A stretch of DNA of 6,601 nt from an uncultured Clostridia bacterium. GTDB lineage: Bacteria; Bacillota_A; Clostridia; Christensenellales; CAG-138. Position numbers and translations under genes: made by a program. The stretch spans positions 1 to 6,601 of the forward strand of contig CALFIV010000169.1 in assembly GCA_937877295.1 (NCBI GenBank), in the 5' to 3' direction. The notes beneath the pieces are model-generated. The model did no database searches, had not been told where the DNA came from, and worked only from the letters and a program-made list of their open reading frames with translations. This document shows, one piece after another, positions 1-6,463 of the stretch; position 1 is the first letter of the stretch, and each line of letters begins with the position of its first letter.

Positions 1-159
1 ACGGTCAACATCCGGTATACCGGTGTCAATGGCAGCGCACGGGCGTTCGCCGGGGAGATGATCGACTCCGGCACGGTGGCGGCGATCCGCGCGGAGGAAG
101 GAAATATCCGCTATGAGTATTACGCGCCGCTGGATGATCCGGAAACGATTCTGCTGATC
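1..159 (+). other. Truncated antibiotic-biosynthesis-monooxygenase (ABM) domain at the N-terminus of the RluD frame
   Basis: The translation shows a ferredoxin-like strand (TVNIRYTG), a helix (ARAFAGEMIDSG then VAAIRAEEG) and a beta hairpin (NIRYEYYAPLDDPETILLI). The pattern AEEGNxRYEYxxPLDDPETxLLI is typical of putative quinol monooxygenases and ABM-family proteins of Clostridia, as I remember them. In those proteins the strand continues into a Trp-Lys-Asp segment, a second helix and a histidine-containing region. Here the sequence passes instead into AETDAERIDAFLAEN, the beginning of an RluD S4 domain. Roughly the last 40-45 residues of a normal ABM protein are therefore missing and the fold cannot close as usual. 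ABM activity is unlikely. The domain call rests on recalled family patterns, not on a profile search. Confidence 0.7.
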
Positions 160-1080
160 GCGGAGACGGACGCAGAGCGGATTGACGCATTTCTTGCCGA
201 AAACACAGAGCTGACGCGATCCAAGCTGCAGAAGCTCATCAAAAACGGTTCTGTATCGAAAAATGATTGTCCGTGCAAACCGAATACGGAAGTGAAAGCC
301 GGGGATGCAATTCGCATCCTTGCGCCGGTTATCGATGCATCTGCGCTGCCGGAGCCTGAGAATATTCCTCTCGACGTTGTCTATGAGGATGATGATCTTG
401 CCGTCATCAACAAACCGAAAGGGATGGTTGTGCATCCTGCGCCGGGCAATACGAGCGGAACACTGGTCAATGCGCTCCTGTATCGGTTTCAGACGCTGAG
501 CGACGCGAACGGACTTCGCCCTGGGATTGTGCATCGAATCGATCGCTATACATCCGGACTTCTGGTCGTAGCAAAGAATGATACGGCGCATGAAGCGCTT
601 TCCAAACAATTTGCATCACACGCCGCACATCGTGAATATGTCTGTCTTGTGCACGGAAATCTGAAGGAGGATTCCGGCACGATCGACGCGCCGATCGGAA
701 GACACAAGACCGATCGAAAGCGCATGGCGGTTGTTGAAAACGGGCGTCATGCGGTCACGCATTGGCATGTTGCGGAACGGTTCGGCGCGGAGACACTGTT
801 GGAGGTCGCTTTGGAAACGGGGCGGACGCATCAGATTCGCGTTCATATGGCATACTGTAAGCATCCGATCCTCGGGGACGAGGTATATGGATCTGCAGCA
901 CCGAAGCTCGGACTGAACGGACAAGCTCTGCATGGCTATCGGTTGACATTTCTTCATCCGAAAACGCAACAACTGATGTCGTTCACCGTACCGATTCCGG
1001 AGGATTTCCGGACGGCGCTTCGCATCTTGGGAAGCACGCTGACAAAAGAACAAGTACCGTATTTGCCGCAAGAGGAATGA
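1..1080 (+). CDS. rluD: ABM-fold fragment fused in frame to RluD-type 23S rRNA pseudouridine synthase (5' end outside window)
   Basis: The main body is an RluA/RluD-family pseudouridine synthase, which isomerises specific uridines in 23S rRNA in the cytoplasm. Counting codons from base 1, an S4 RNA-binding domain lies at about 58-108 (RIDAFLAEN, SKLQKLIKNG, VKAGDAIRI). The catalytic domain follows: YEDDDLAVINKPKGMVVHP; GIVHRID, with catalytic Asp at codon 181 (bases 541-543); TSGLLVVAKND; GRHKTDRKRM; and ETGRTHQIRVHMAY. About 305 residues from the S4 start match the usual family length. Codons 1-53 instead resemble an ABM domain and continue in the same frame. I extend the CDS to base 1 because the ATG at 58 falls inside that domain, with GGGGAG directly abutting it (no spacer). 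No ATG, GTG or TTG lies at the S4 boundary; the next in-frame ATG is at 424. The true start is probably only a few codons left of the window. Whether the target is the RluD sites or another RluA-family site cannot be told from sequence. Confidence 0.9.
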   Translation, partial: TVNIRYTGVNGSARAFAGEMIDSGTVAAIRAEEGNIRYEYYAPLDDPETILLIAETDAERIDAFLAENTELTRSKLQKLIKNGSVSKNDCPCKPNTEVKAGDAIRILAPVIDASALPEPENIPLDVVYEDDDLAVINKPKGMVVHPAPGNTSGTLVNALLYRFQTLSDANGLRPGIVHRIDRYTSGLLVVAKNDTAHEALSKQFASHAAHREYVCLVHGNLKEDSGTIDAPIGRHKTDRKRMAVVENGRHAVTHWHVAERFGAETLLEVALETGRTHQIRVHMAYCKHPILGDEVYGSAAPKLGLNGQALHGYRLTFLHPKTQQLMSFTVPIPEDFRTALRILGSTLTKEQVPYLPQEE

Positions 1081-1106
1081 TGCTGAGCAGATTCCAAAGC
1101 GTGCCG

Positions 1107-1135
1107 TTGACACCTTATTTGCATGATGCTATAAT
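1107..1135 (+). promoter_or_regulatory. Consensus SigA promoter for the DUF885 lipoprotein gene
   Basis: TTGACA at 1107-1112 and TATAAT at 1130-1135 are separated by exactly 17 bp, matching both consensus hexamers perfectly. A start about 7 bases after the -10 (near 1142) would leave a leader of only about 18 nt, ending in the ribosome binding site. This implies strong, apparently constitutive transcription independent of rluD. No operator-like repeat is visible around it. Confidence 0.85.
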
Positions 1136-1159
1136 TCTTAAATCAATAAAGGAGGTCGC

Positions 1160-3007
1160 ATGAAAGTGTTCAAACGAATTTTCGTGTTCTTTCTTGCCGC
1201 TGTAATGCTATTGTCCTGCATTGCCTGCAGGTTTAATTGCATTACGACAAAACCAACCGCGCCGACAGCGCAAACACAGAACACACCGCACCCGACAAAA
1301 GCGCCTGAAGAGACAGCGACGGAAGAGCCGCTGGAGGCAACCGACGCGCAGCGCGCTGAAGAGGAAGCCGCGTTCTGGGAGCTTGACGAAGCCTTGTTTA
1401 TGGAATATGTCACAAGCGATATCACATCGCTGGATCAGTTCTGTGAACATCCGGAAAATTTCGGTATTGATGAATCCACCGTGCCGGTCACGCTCGGAGA
1501 GTTTACCGAAGCTGCGAATGATGAATGGGTCGCGGATTGCTATGAATGGCGCGAAAAGCTCAGTGCGATTGATCGCAGTCTGCTTTCCGACCAGTTGCAG
1601 TTTGCATACGATACATATTGCCGCTACTTCGATATGGAGATCGAATCGAAGGACTTATTCTATTACTATGAACCCCTTGACGAAGGGGTAGGACTGCATA
1701 TGAATATGCCGTTCTTTTTCGGCCTATACTCGTTTAAGGATGAACAGGATATCAAAAACTACCTGACGCTGATGTCGGATGTGCCGCGTTACTTCGGACA
1801 GGTGCTCACATTCGAACAGGAACGGGCAAACCGCGGTTTGTTCATGACCGAGGAGATGCTGGATGAAATCCTTTCGGATCTCCAATCTGTTGCGGACAGT
1901 GCCGAAACAAGCTTTCTGCATGGTACGTTTCGGGAAGCAATGGAGAAGCAGGAATATCTCACGGATGAGCAGCGCAGCGAGTATATCGCAAGAAACGATG
2001 AGCTCGTGAGAACGGTTTGGGTACAGGCGTATCAACTTCTTCACGACGGTCTGGAAGAACTGCGTCCGAAATGCCGTGCGCGTCAAGGCGCTTACGAACA
2101 GGGCGGCATGGCTTACGACTACTATTGCTGGAAGATGAAAGCGGAGTGCTCCAACAACCGTACTGTGGAAGAAGAAATTGAGTTCCTTGAGAAATGCAAT
2201 GTCACCATCTATTCAGCGCTGTATGCGGCAATGATGAACTGTTATGAAGAATTGGATAACGGAACAGTTATTAAGACCGGTACGCTCGAAGGGGATGAAG
2301 CGTATCTGAAAACGTTAATGACCAAAATCGTCCCGCCGATGCCCGATGTTGAAGTTACGTACGTAGAAGTGCCAAAGGAACTGCAAGAGAATTACTCACC
2401 CGCGGCATATTTCACGCCTGCGCTGGACGGCTACGAGCATAACATCATTCTGACGAATCCAAAACAACAAGATAATTATACGATGTCGACTCTTGCGCAT
2501 GAAGGCTTTCCGGGACACATGTATCAGTTTACCTACCAGTACAGTCTTGGTACGATCCCGAAGTTCCAGCTTATCATCGAATCAAACGGTTATGCCGAAT
2601 CTTGGTCGACAAATGCGGAATGGAATATCGCTCAGATTCATGAGCAATACGACCGGTATCTTGCGATAGCGACATTTTTGTCTGAGTATTTCACCATCAT
2701 CCATGCAACGATCTGTTCTTTGAAGGTGAACGGGCAAGGCGCGACCGTAGATGATCTGGAGAAATATCTGCAGCAATGGTATCAGAAAAAGTATGCGAGA
2801 ATATATGCAGAGGACTTCTATGATTACGCAATTGACCAGCCGATCTATTTCTTCAAATACTCCGGCGGTTTCTGCGAGCTGTTCGATATGACAAATCGGA
2901 ATGCAATGGGAGACAAGATTGCATTTTTCAAAGAATACCTGCATTGGGGACCGAGCTATTTCGATCTGCTGAACGAGCGTATGGACGCATGGGCAGATGC
3001 GCAATAA
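1160..3007 (+). CDS. DUF885-family lipoprotein, putative surface metallopeptidase
   Basis: This is a 615-residue exported protein. The N-terminus has a basic start (MKVFKR), a hydrophobic core and a lipobox-like LLSC, giving a predicted lipidated Cys20. A further Cys lies at 23 and another at 27. A Thr/Pro/Glu-rich linker (about 29-60) tethers the folded domain outside the membrane. The domain carries the DUF885 signature HEGFPGH at residues 447-453, with candidate metal-binding and catalytic residues His447, Glu448 and His453. About 27 residues later comes GYAESWST (Glu480), equivalent to the GYxEGWA motif of the family. DUF885 proteins resemble HEXXH-type zinc metallopeptidases; the substrate is unknown, and peptide scavenging or cell-wall protein turnover are guesses. 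The ATG at 1160 has an excellent AAAGGAGGT site (1148-1156) and is preceded by a perfect promoter. No terminator follows: the valS promoter begins 5 bases after the stop. Length is normal for Bacillota lipoprotein versions. Confidence 0.85.
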   Translation: MKVFKRIFVFFLAAVMLLSCIACRFNCITTKPTAPTAQTQNTPHPTKAPEETATEEPLEATDAQRAEEEAAFWELDEALFMEYVTSDITSLDQFCEHPENFGIDESTVPVTLGEFTEAANDEWVADCYEWREKLSAIDRSLLSDQLQFAYDTYCRYFDMEIESKDLFYYYEPLDEGVGLHMNMPFFFGLYSFKDEQDIKNYLTLMSDVPRYFGQVLTFEQERANRGLFMTEEMLDEILSDLQSVADSAETSFLHGTFREAMEKQEYLTDEQRSEYIARNDELVRTVWVQAYQLLHDGLEELRPKCRARQGAYEQGGMAYDYYCWKMKAECSNNRTVEEEIEFLEKCNVTIYSALYAAMMNCYEELDNGTVIKTGTLEGDEAYLKTLMTKIVPPMPDVEVTYVEVPKELQENYSPAAYFTPALDGYEHNIILTNPKQQDNYTMSTLAHEGFPGHMYQFTYQYSLGTIPKFQLIIESNGYAESWSTNAEWNIAQIHEQYDRYLAIATFLSEYFTIIHATICSLKVNGQGATVDDLEKYLQQWYQKKYARIYAEDFYDYAIDQPIYFFKYSGGFCELFDMTNRNAMGDKIAFFKEYLHWGPSYFDLLNERMDAWADAQ

Positions 3008-3011
3008 ATGC

Positions 3012-3039
3012 TTGACAAGCGAAGAAAAAGTGATAGAAT
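3012..3039 (+). promoter_or_regulatory. SigA promoter of the T-box/valS transcript
   Basis: TTGACA (3012-3017) and TAGAAT (3034-3039) are spaced 16 bp apart. A TG at 3031-3032 gives an extended -10 (TGATAGAAT). The predicted start is about 3045-3047, just ahead of the first T-box helix (GGCU at 3049). The -35 begins 5 bp after the stop codon of the upstream lipoprotein gene, so the two units are tightly packed. Confidence 0.8.
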
Positions 3040-3045
3040 TCTCAA

Positions 3046-3277
3046 AAAGGCTTTGAAAAAGAGGAGTACGCGGTTGATCCGTCAGAGATCCGTTCCATGG
3101 CTGGAAGAACGGTCGGAATTTTAATCGCGGAAGGTCGCTTTTGAGCCGATGCGGCGAACGGAGTAGCCGCTTCCGGTTTGTCCCGTTATCGACAGAGAGA
3201 GAAACGGATTCGTCCGTTTAACAAAGGTGGTACCGCGAACGCTCACTTCGTCCTTTGACGAAGTGGGCGTATTTTTT
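3046..3277 (+). promoter_or_regulatory. T-box riboswitch, tRNA-Val specific (GUC specifier)
   Basis: The leader senses uncharged tRNA-Val. In the Stem I base, GGCU (3049-3052) pairs with AGCC (3144-3147) and AAAAG pairs with CUUUU (3138-3142). The specifier loop has AGUA (3065-3068) opposite GAA (3130-3132), the loop-E arrangement, and the specifier GUC at 3134-3136 reads valine. Above it, 3069-3077 pairs with 3121-3129 and UCCG (3078-3081) with CGGA (3114-3117). Then comes AGAGA (3084-3088) and a distal arm CCGUUC/GAACGG (3090-3095/3107-3112). GCGGC/GCCGC (3151-3155/3166-3170) is a likely Stem II, and AAACGGA-UUCG-UCCGUUU (3202-3219) is Stem III. The conserved T-box sequence is at 3223-3237; its UGGU (3228-3231) can pair with the ACCA end of tRNA-Val. 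Antiterminator: AAAGG (3223-3227) with CCUUU (3252-3256) and GCG (3235-3237) with CGU (3249-3251), excluding the terminator. Confidence 0.97.
3239..3277 (+). terminator. Intrinsic terminator of the valS T-box leader
   Basis: ACGCUCACUUCGUC (3239-3252) pairs with GACGAAGUGGGCGU (3257-3270) over 14 continuous base pairs, with one G-U pair and a CUUU loop. One A and then six Us (3272-3277) follow. The left arm and loop contain the CGUCCUUU segment that the antiterminator needs, so the two structures are mutually exclusive. When tRNA-Val is charged this helix should form and stop transcription before valS. Confidence 0.96.
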
Positions 3278-3283
3278 GAAATG

Positions 3284-3289
3284 AGAGGA
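3284..3289 (+). promoter_or_regulatory. Ribosome binding site that fixes the valS start
   Basis: AGAGGA lies 6 bases upstream of the ATG at 3296. It rules out longer readings beginning at a GTG inside the T-box sequence (3227) or at the ATG at 3281, which overlaps the site itself. It also favours 3296 over the in-frame ATG at 3308. Confidence 0.8.
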
Positions 3290-3295
3290 CAGAGT

Positions 3296-5923
3296 ATGAA
3301 CATTGAAATGCCGAAAACCTACGATCCAGCGAAAGCGGAGCATGCGTGGTACGAAAAATGGGAGCGCAACGGTTACTTTCATGCCAAGCCGAATCCCGAA
3401 AAAGAACCGTTCACCATTGTGATACCCCCACCCAATATCACGGGTAAGCTGCATATGGGGCACGCGCTTGACAATACGCTGCAGGATACGATCATTCGCT
3501 ATAAGCGCATGTCCGGTTATGAAACTTTGTGGCTGCCCGGTACGGACCATGCATCCATTGCAACCGAAGTCAAGATTGTGGAAGCGCTTGCGAAGGAAGG
3601 CAAAACCAAAAAGGATATCGGCCGCGAAGCATTTTTGAAACGCGCGTGGAAATGGCGCGCAGAATACGGCGGCACGATTGTCAAACAGCTCCGGAAGATG
3701 GGCTCGTCGTGTGACTGGGAACGTGAGCGGTTTACAATGGACGAGGGATGCAACCGCGCCGTTGTGCGTGTATTCAAGAATCTTTATGACAAAGGCTTGA
3801 TTTATCGCGGAGACCGCATCATCAACTGGTGTCCCGATTGCAAAACGGCGCTTTCCGACGCCGAGGTCGAATACGAAAATCAGGATAGCCATCTTTGGTA
3901 TGTGCGCTATGATGCGCCGGATCAATCCTATTCCATCACGGTTGCCACGACGCGTCCGGAAACGATGCTCGGCGATACGGCAATTGCCGTCAATCCGGAA
4001 GACCCGCGTTACAAGGACATCATCGGCAAAACGGTCATTCTGCCGCTGGTGAACCGCGAGATCCCGATCGTCGGAGATGCGTACTGCGAAATGGAATTCG
4101 GAACAGGCGCGGTCAAAATTACGCCTGCACATGATCCGAACGATTTTGAAATCGGCAAACGGCATGATCTGCCGATTCTGCGCGTGTTCACCGATGACGG
4201 GCATATCAATGAAGCAGGCGGGAAGTACTGCGGACAGGATCGATTTGAATGTCGCAAAAACATTGTCAACGACCTTAAGGAAGGCGGAAACCTCGTGAAA
4301 ATCGAGGACTATTCGCACAATGTCGGCACATGCTATCGCTGCCATGCGACGATCGAAACCATTGTTTCCAAGCAATGGTTCGTGGATATGAAACCGCTTG
4401 CCGGACCGGCGATCGAACAGGTGCGTTCAGGCAAGGTCAAGTTTGTGCCGGAGCGTTTTGACAAGCCGTTCTACAATTGGATGGAGAATATCCGGGATTG
4501 GTGCATTTCGCGTCAGCTTTGGTGGGGGCATCGCATTCCGGTCTGGTACTGCGATGACTGCGGCGGAACGTTCTGCGAAGAGACAGCGCCTGATCAATGC
4601 CCGAACTGCGGTGGCAAGCTGCATCAGGACGAAGACGTTCTCGATACATGGTTTTCGTCCGGACTTTGGCCGTTTTCCACGCTCGGCTGGCCGGAGGAGA
4701 CAGAGGAACTCAAGTATTTCTATCCGACCGACACACTGGTCACCGGTTACGACATCATCACCTTCTGGATCTCGCGCATGATCACATTTGCGGCGGAAGT
4801 GATGAAAGAAGAACCGTTCAAGACCGTATATGTGCATGGACTCGTTCGGGATGCGCTCGGCAGAAAGATGAGTAAATCCTTGGGTAACGGCATCGATCCG
4901 TTGGAGATCATTGAGAACTACGGCGCGGATTCGCTGCGCTTCTCACTCATCACGGGCAACGCCGCGGGCAACGATATGCGCTTCTATCCGGAAAAGGTGG
5001 AAGCAGCGCGTAATTTCTGCAACAAGGTCTACAACGCCGCTCGTTTTGTGCTCAGGAACATCGAAAAAAATACGACGACGGACTTTGACGAAGCTTCGCT
5101 GTCGATTGCGGACAAGTGGATTCTTGCGCAGCTGGATCGCACCATTCGTGATGTGACCTCTAACCTTGAAGCATACGAGCTGAACCTCGCAGCGGAGAAG
5201 ATTTACGACTTTATCTGGGGCACGCTTTGCGATTGGTATATCGAACTCGCAAAGCCGTCGCTGTACAGCAATGACGCGGCAGACAAAACACGCGTTTCAT
5301 CCGTGCTGCTCTATGTGCTGTCAACTTCGATGAAGCTGCTGCATCCGTTTATGCCGTTTATCACGGAAGAGCTGTATCAAAGACTTCCCGGGCATGAAGA
5401 GACGATTATGCTGTGCAATTGGCCGAAAGCGCCGGAATCGGTTCGCTTTGCGGAGGAGGAAGCCTGCATGGAGACAATCAAAGACGTCATTCGTGCCATC
5501 CGAAACGTGCGCGCAGAACGAAAAGTGCCGGTTGGATTGAAGATTAAAGCAAAGCTGATCATGCCAGAGCCCGAACGGTTTGAATCACTCAACGGATTGC
5601 TGATGAAGCTGATCGGAGCAGATGAGATTCGCTTCGCAAGTGAACGCGGCGATGTGCAAAAGACGGATGTGCATCTGGTGTGTGAAGGCGCGGAAGCATA
5701 TATTCCGCTTGCCTCTCTGGTGGACCTTGACGAAGAACGCGCACGCATCGAAAAGGAAATCGAACGTGTAAAGGGCGAGGTTGCCCGTGCGGAAGGCAAG
5801 CTTTCCAATGAAAAATTTGTTGCAAAAGCGCCGGAAGCTGTCGTCAATGAAGAGCGCAGAAAGCTCGAAGCTGCAAATGAAATGCTGAAACGTCTTTTGG
5901 AGCGTCGCGCTGATCTGAACTGA
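3296..5923 (+). CDS. valS: Valyl-tRNA synthetase
   Basis: This class Ia synthetase charges tRNA-Val with valine in the cytoplasm and hydrolyses Thr-tRNA-Val. It is 875 residues, the normal bacterial length. Residues visible: HMGH at 53-56 (HIGH motif, in PPPNITGKLHMGH); CP1 editing domain with TTRPETM at 218-224 and HDPND at 279-283; KMSKS at 524-528; an anticodon-binding helical domain from about 605 (DKWILAQLD); and a C-terminal coiled coil from about 809 (LVDLDEERARIEKEI) that contacts the tRNA elbow. Two Cys4 zinc modules are present: C179/C182 with C346/C349, and C419/C422 with C435/C438. This is the arrangement I recall for the Thermus enzyme. Nothing is missing or broken. Translation starts at MNIEMPKTYDP, downstream of the T-box terminator. 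Expression should rise when uncharged tRNA-Val accumulates. The next gene is not folC, which often follows valS in Bacillota, but a membrane protein of unknown function. Confidence 0.99.
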   Translation: MNIEMPKTYDPAKAEHAWYEKWERNGYFHAKPNPEKEPFTIVIPPPNITGKLHMGHALDNTLQDTIIRYKRMSGYETLWLPGTDHASIATEVKIVEALAKEGKTKKDIGREAFLKRAWKWRAEYGGTIVKQLRKMGSSCDWERERFTMDEGCNRAVVRVFKNLYDKGLIYRGDRIINWCPDCKTALSDAEVEYENQDSHLWYVRYDAPDQSYSITVATTRPETMLGDTAIAVNPEDPRYKDIIGKTVILPLVNREIPIVGDAYCEMEFGTGAVKITPAHDPNDFEIGKRHDLPILRVFTDDGHINEAGGKYCGQDRFECRKNIVNDLKEGGNLVKIEDYSHNVGTCYRCHATIETIVSKQWFVDMKPLAGPAIEQVRSGKVKFVPERFDKPFYNWMENIRDWCISRQLWWGHRIPVWYCDDCGGTFCEETAPDQCPNCGGKLHQDEDVLDTWFSSGLWPFSTLGWPEETEELKYFYPTDTLVTGYDIITFWISRMITFAAEVMKEEPFKTVYVHGLVRDALGRKMSKSLGNGIDPLEIIENYGADSLRFSLITGNAAGNDMRFYPEKVEAARNFCNKVYNAARFVLRNIEKNTTTDFDEASLSIADKWILAQLDRTIRDVTSNLEAYELNLAAEKIYDFIWGTLCDWYIELAKPSLYSNDAADKTRVSSVLLYVLSTSMKLLHPFMPFITEELYQRLPGHEETIMLCNWPKAPESVRFAEEEACMETIKDVIRAIRNVRAERKVPVGLKIKAKLIMPEPERFESLNGLLMKLIGADEIRFASERGDVQKTDVHLVCEGAEAYIPLASLVDLDEERARIEKEIERVKGEVARAEGKLSNEKFVAKAPEAVVNEERRKLEAANEMLKRLLERRADLN

Positions 5924-5930
5924 ACAACTC

Positions 5931-5956
5931 GGGGGAGAAGGTGATTCTTCTCCCCC
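5931..5956 (+). other. Perfect 10-bp stem-loop between valS and the downstream gene, no U-tract
   Basis: GGGGGAGAAG (5931-5940) pairs completely with CTTCTCCCCC (5947-5956) around a GUGAUU loop, starting 7 bases after the valS stop. The next bases are TCAGCATTTGGAGG, so there is no run of Us and it is not a standard intrinsic terminator. The reverse strand also lacks a U-run after it. Likely roles are a weak or partial terminator, a 3' stabiliser of the valS message, or a processing barrier that lowers expression of the next gene. The structure is certain; the role is inference. Confidence 0.75.
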
Positions 5957-5965
5957 TCAGCATTT

Positions 5966-5970
5966 GGAGG
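5966..5970 (+). promoter_or_regulatory. Ribosome binding site that fixes the start of the membrane coiled-coil gene
   Basis: GGAGG lies 6 bases upstream of the ATG at 5977. A longer in-frame reading from a GTG at 5941 would start inside the loop of the stem-loop and has no good ribosome binding site, so the ATG is preferred. Confidence 0.85.
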
Positions 5971-5976
5971 TTTAAA

Positions 5977-6459
5977 ATGGAAAACAACCCTGTACAAGCG
6001 AAAGCAGAACTTTTGCAAGCAATTAACGATCTGAAATCACTTGAACGGAAAAATCTGCGGATCAATCGGATCAAAGCAGTCTTCTCGATGGCTGCGCTTT
6101 TGATCATCCTGATAACGGTCATGGTTGCTTCTTCAAAGGCAGGCGTATTGATCAAAAAGATCGATATGGCGACGGAAGTTTTGACGGAAGCAGGGAATAA
6201 TATCAATCGCGTTTCGGAGGACGTCGAAAAGCTCGAATTTGAGAGACTCGGAAAAACGCTGAACAGCATAGCAGACACAGGCGAAGAAACGATCAACGAG
6301 ATACATGATGCTGTCGGAGGTCTCGATACGCTCGTCAAAGATGCAGATGAAGCAATGATGCATATCAACAGCGTTGATTTCAAAAGTCTAAATGACGGGA
6401 TTCAGCGGTTGAACGAGGTTCTTGAACCGATCGCGAATTTTTTTCACATCTTCCATTGA
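5977..6459 (+). CDS. Small membrane-anchored coiled-coil protein of unknown function
   Basis: I do not recognise a named family for this 160-residue protein. It has a charged N-terminal helix (residues 1-33, rich in Lys, Glu and Arg), one transmembrane segment at about 34-52 (AVFSMAALLIILITVMV), and a long helical region from about 55 to 150 with heptad-like Ile/Leu/Val spacing (IKKIDMATEVL, INRVSEDVEKL, INEIHDAVGGLDTLVKDAD). It ends in a hydrophobic aromatic tail (EVLEPIANFFHIFH). The positive residues flanking the N-terminal side of the membrane segment (RKNLRINRIK) suggest N-in, with the coiled coil outside. There is no signal peptidase site or lipobox. The layout recalls DUF948-like and methyl-accepting-type helical proteins but no signature motif is visible. 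It lies 53 bp after valS with no clear promoter of its own, so it is probably cotranscribed with valS through the stem-loop. Confidence 0.85.
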   Translation: MENNPVQAKAELLQAINDLKSLERKNLRINRIKAVFSMAALLIILITVMVASSKAGVLIKKIDMATEVLTEAGNNINRVSEDVEKLEFERLGKTLNSIADTGEETINEIHDAVGGLDTLVKDADEAMMHINSVDFKSLNDGIQRLNEVLEPIANFFHIFH

Positions 6460-6463
6460 ACGA

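Noticed and set aside
1074..1095. GGAAT...ATTCC palindrome with inner GCT/AGC at the end of the RluD frame, as a terminator
   Set aside because: It is short and interrupted, overlaps the stop codon and has no U-tract.
616..1113. 165-codon - strand frame opposite the pseudouridine synthase
   Set aside because: It is fully antisense to a gene with clear catalytic motifs and has no domain or ribosome binding site support.
3227..3295. N-terminal extension of valS from a GTG in the T-box
   Set aside because: Those codons are the T-box sequence and terminator RNA. The residues do not resemble a ValS N-terminus, and the AGAGGA site points to 3296.
3218..4375. 385-codon open frame on the - strand
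   Set aside because: It lies opposite the first part of valS and the T-box, has no recognisable motif, and is a by-product of valS codon composition.
5941..5976. GTG start extending the membrane protein by 12 residues
   Set aside because: It would begin in the hairpin loop and has no usable ribosome binding site; the GGAGG 6 bases before the ATG at 5977 decides.
5377..6018. 213-codon - strand frame opposite the end of valS
   Set aside because: Its Ser/Arg-rich low-complexity translation is the mirror of the Glu/Lys-rich valS coiled coil and not a plausible protein.
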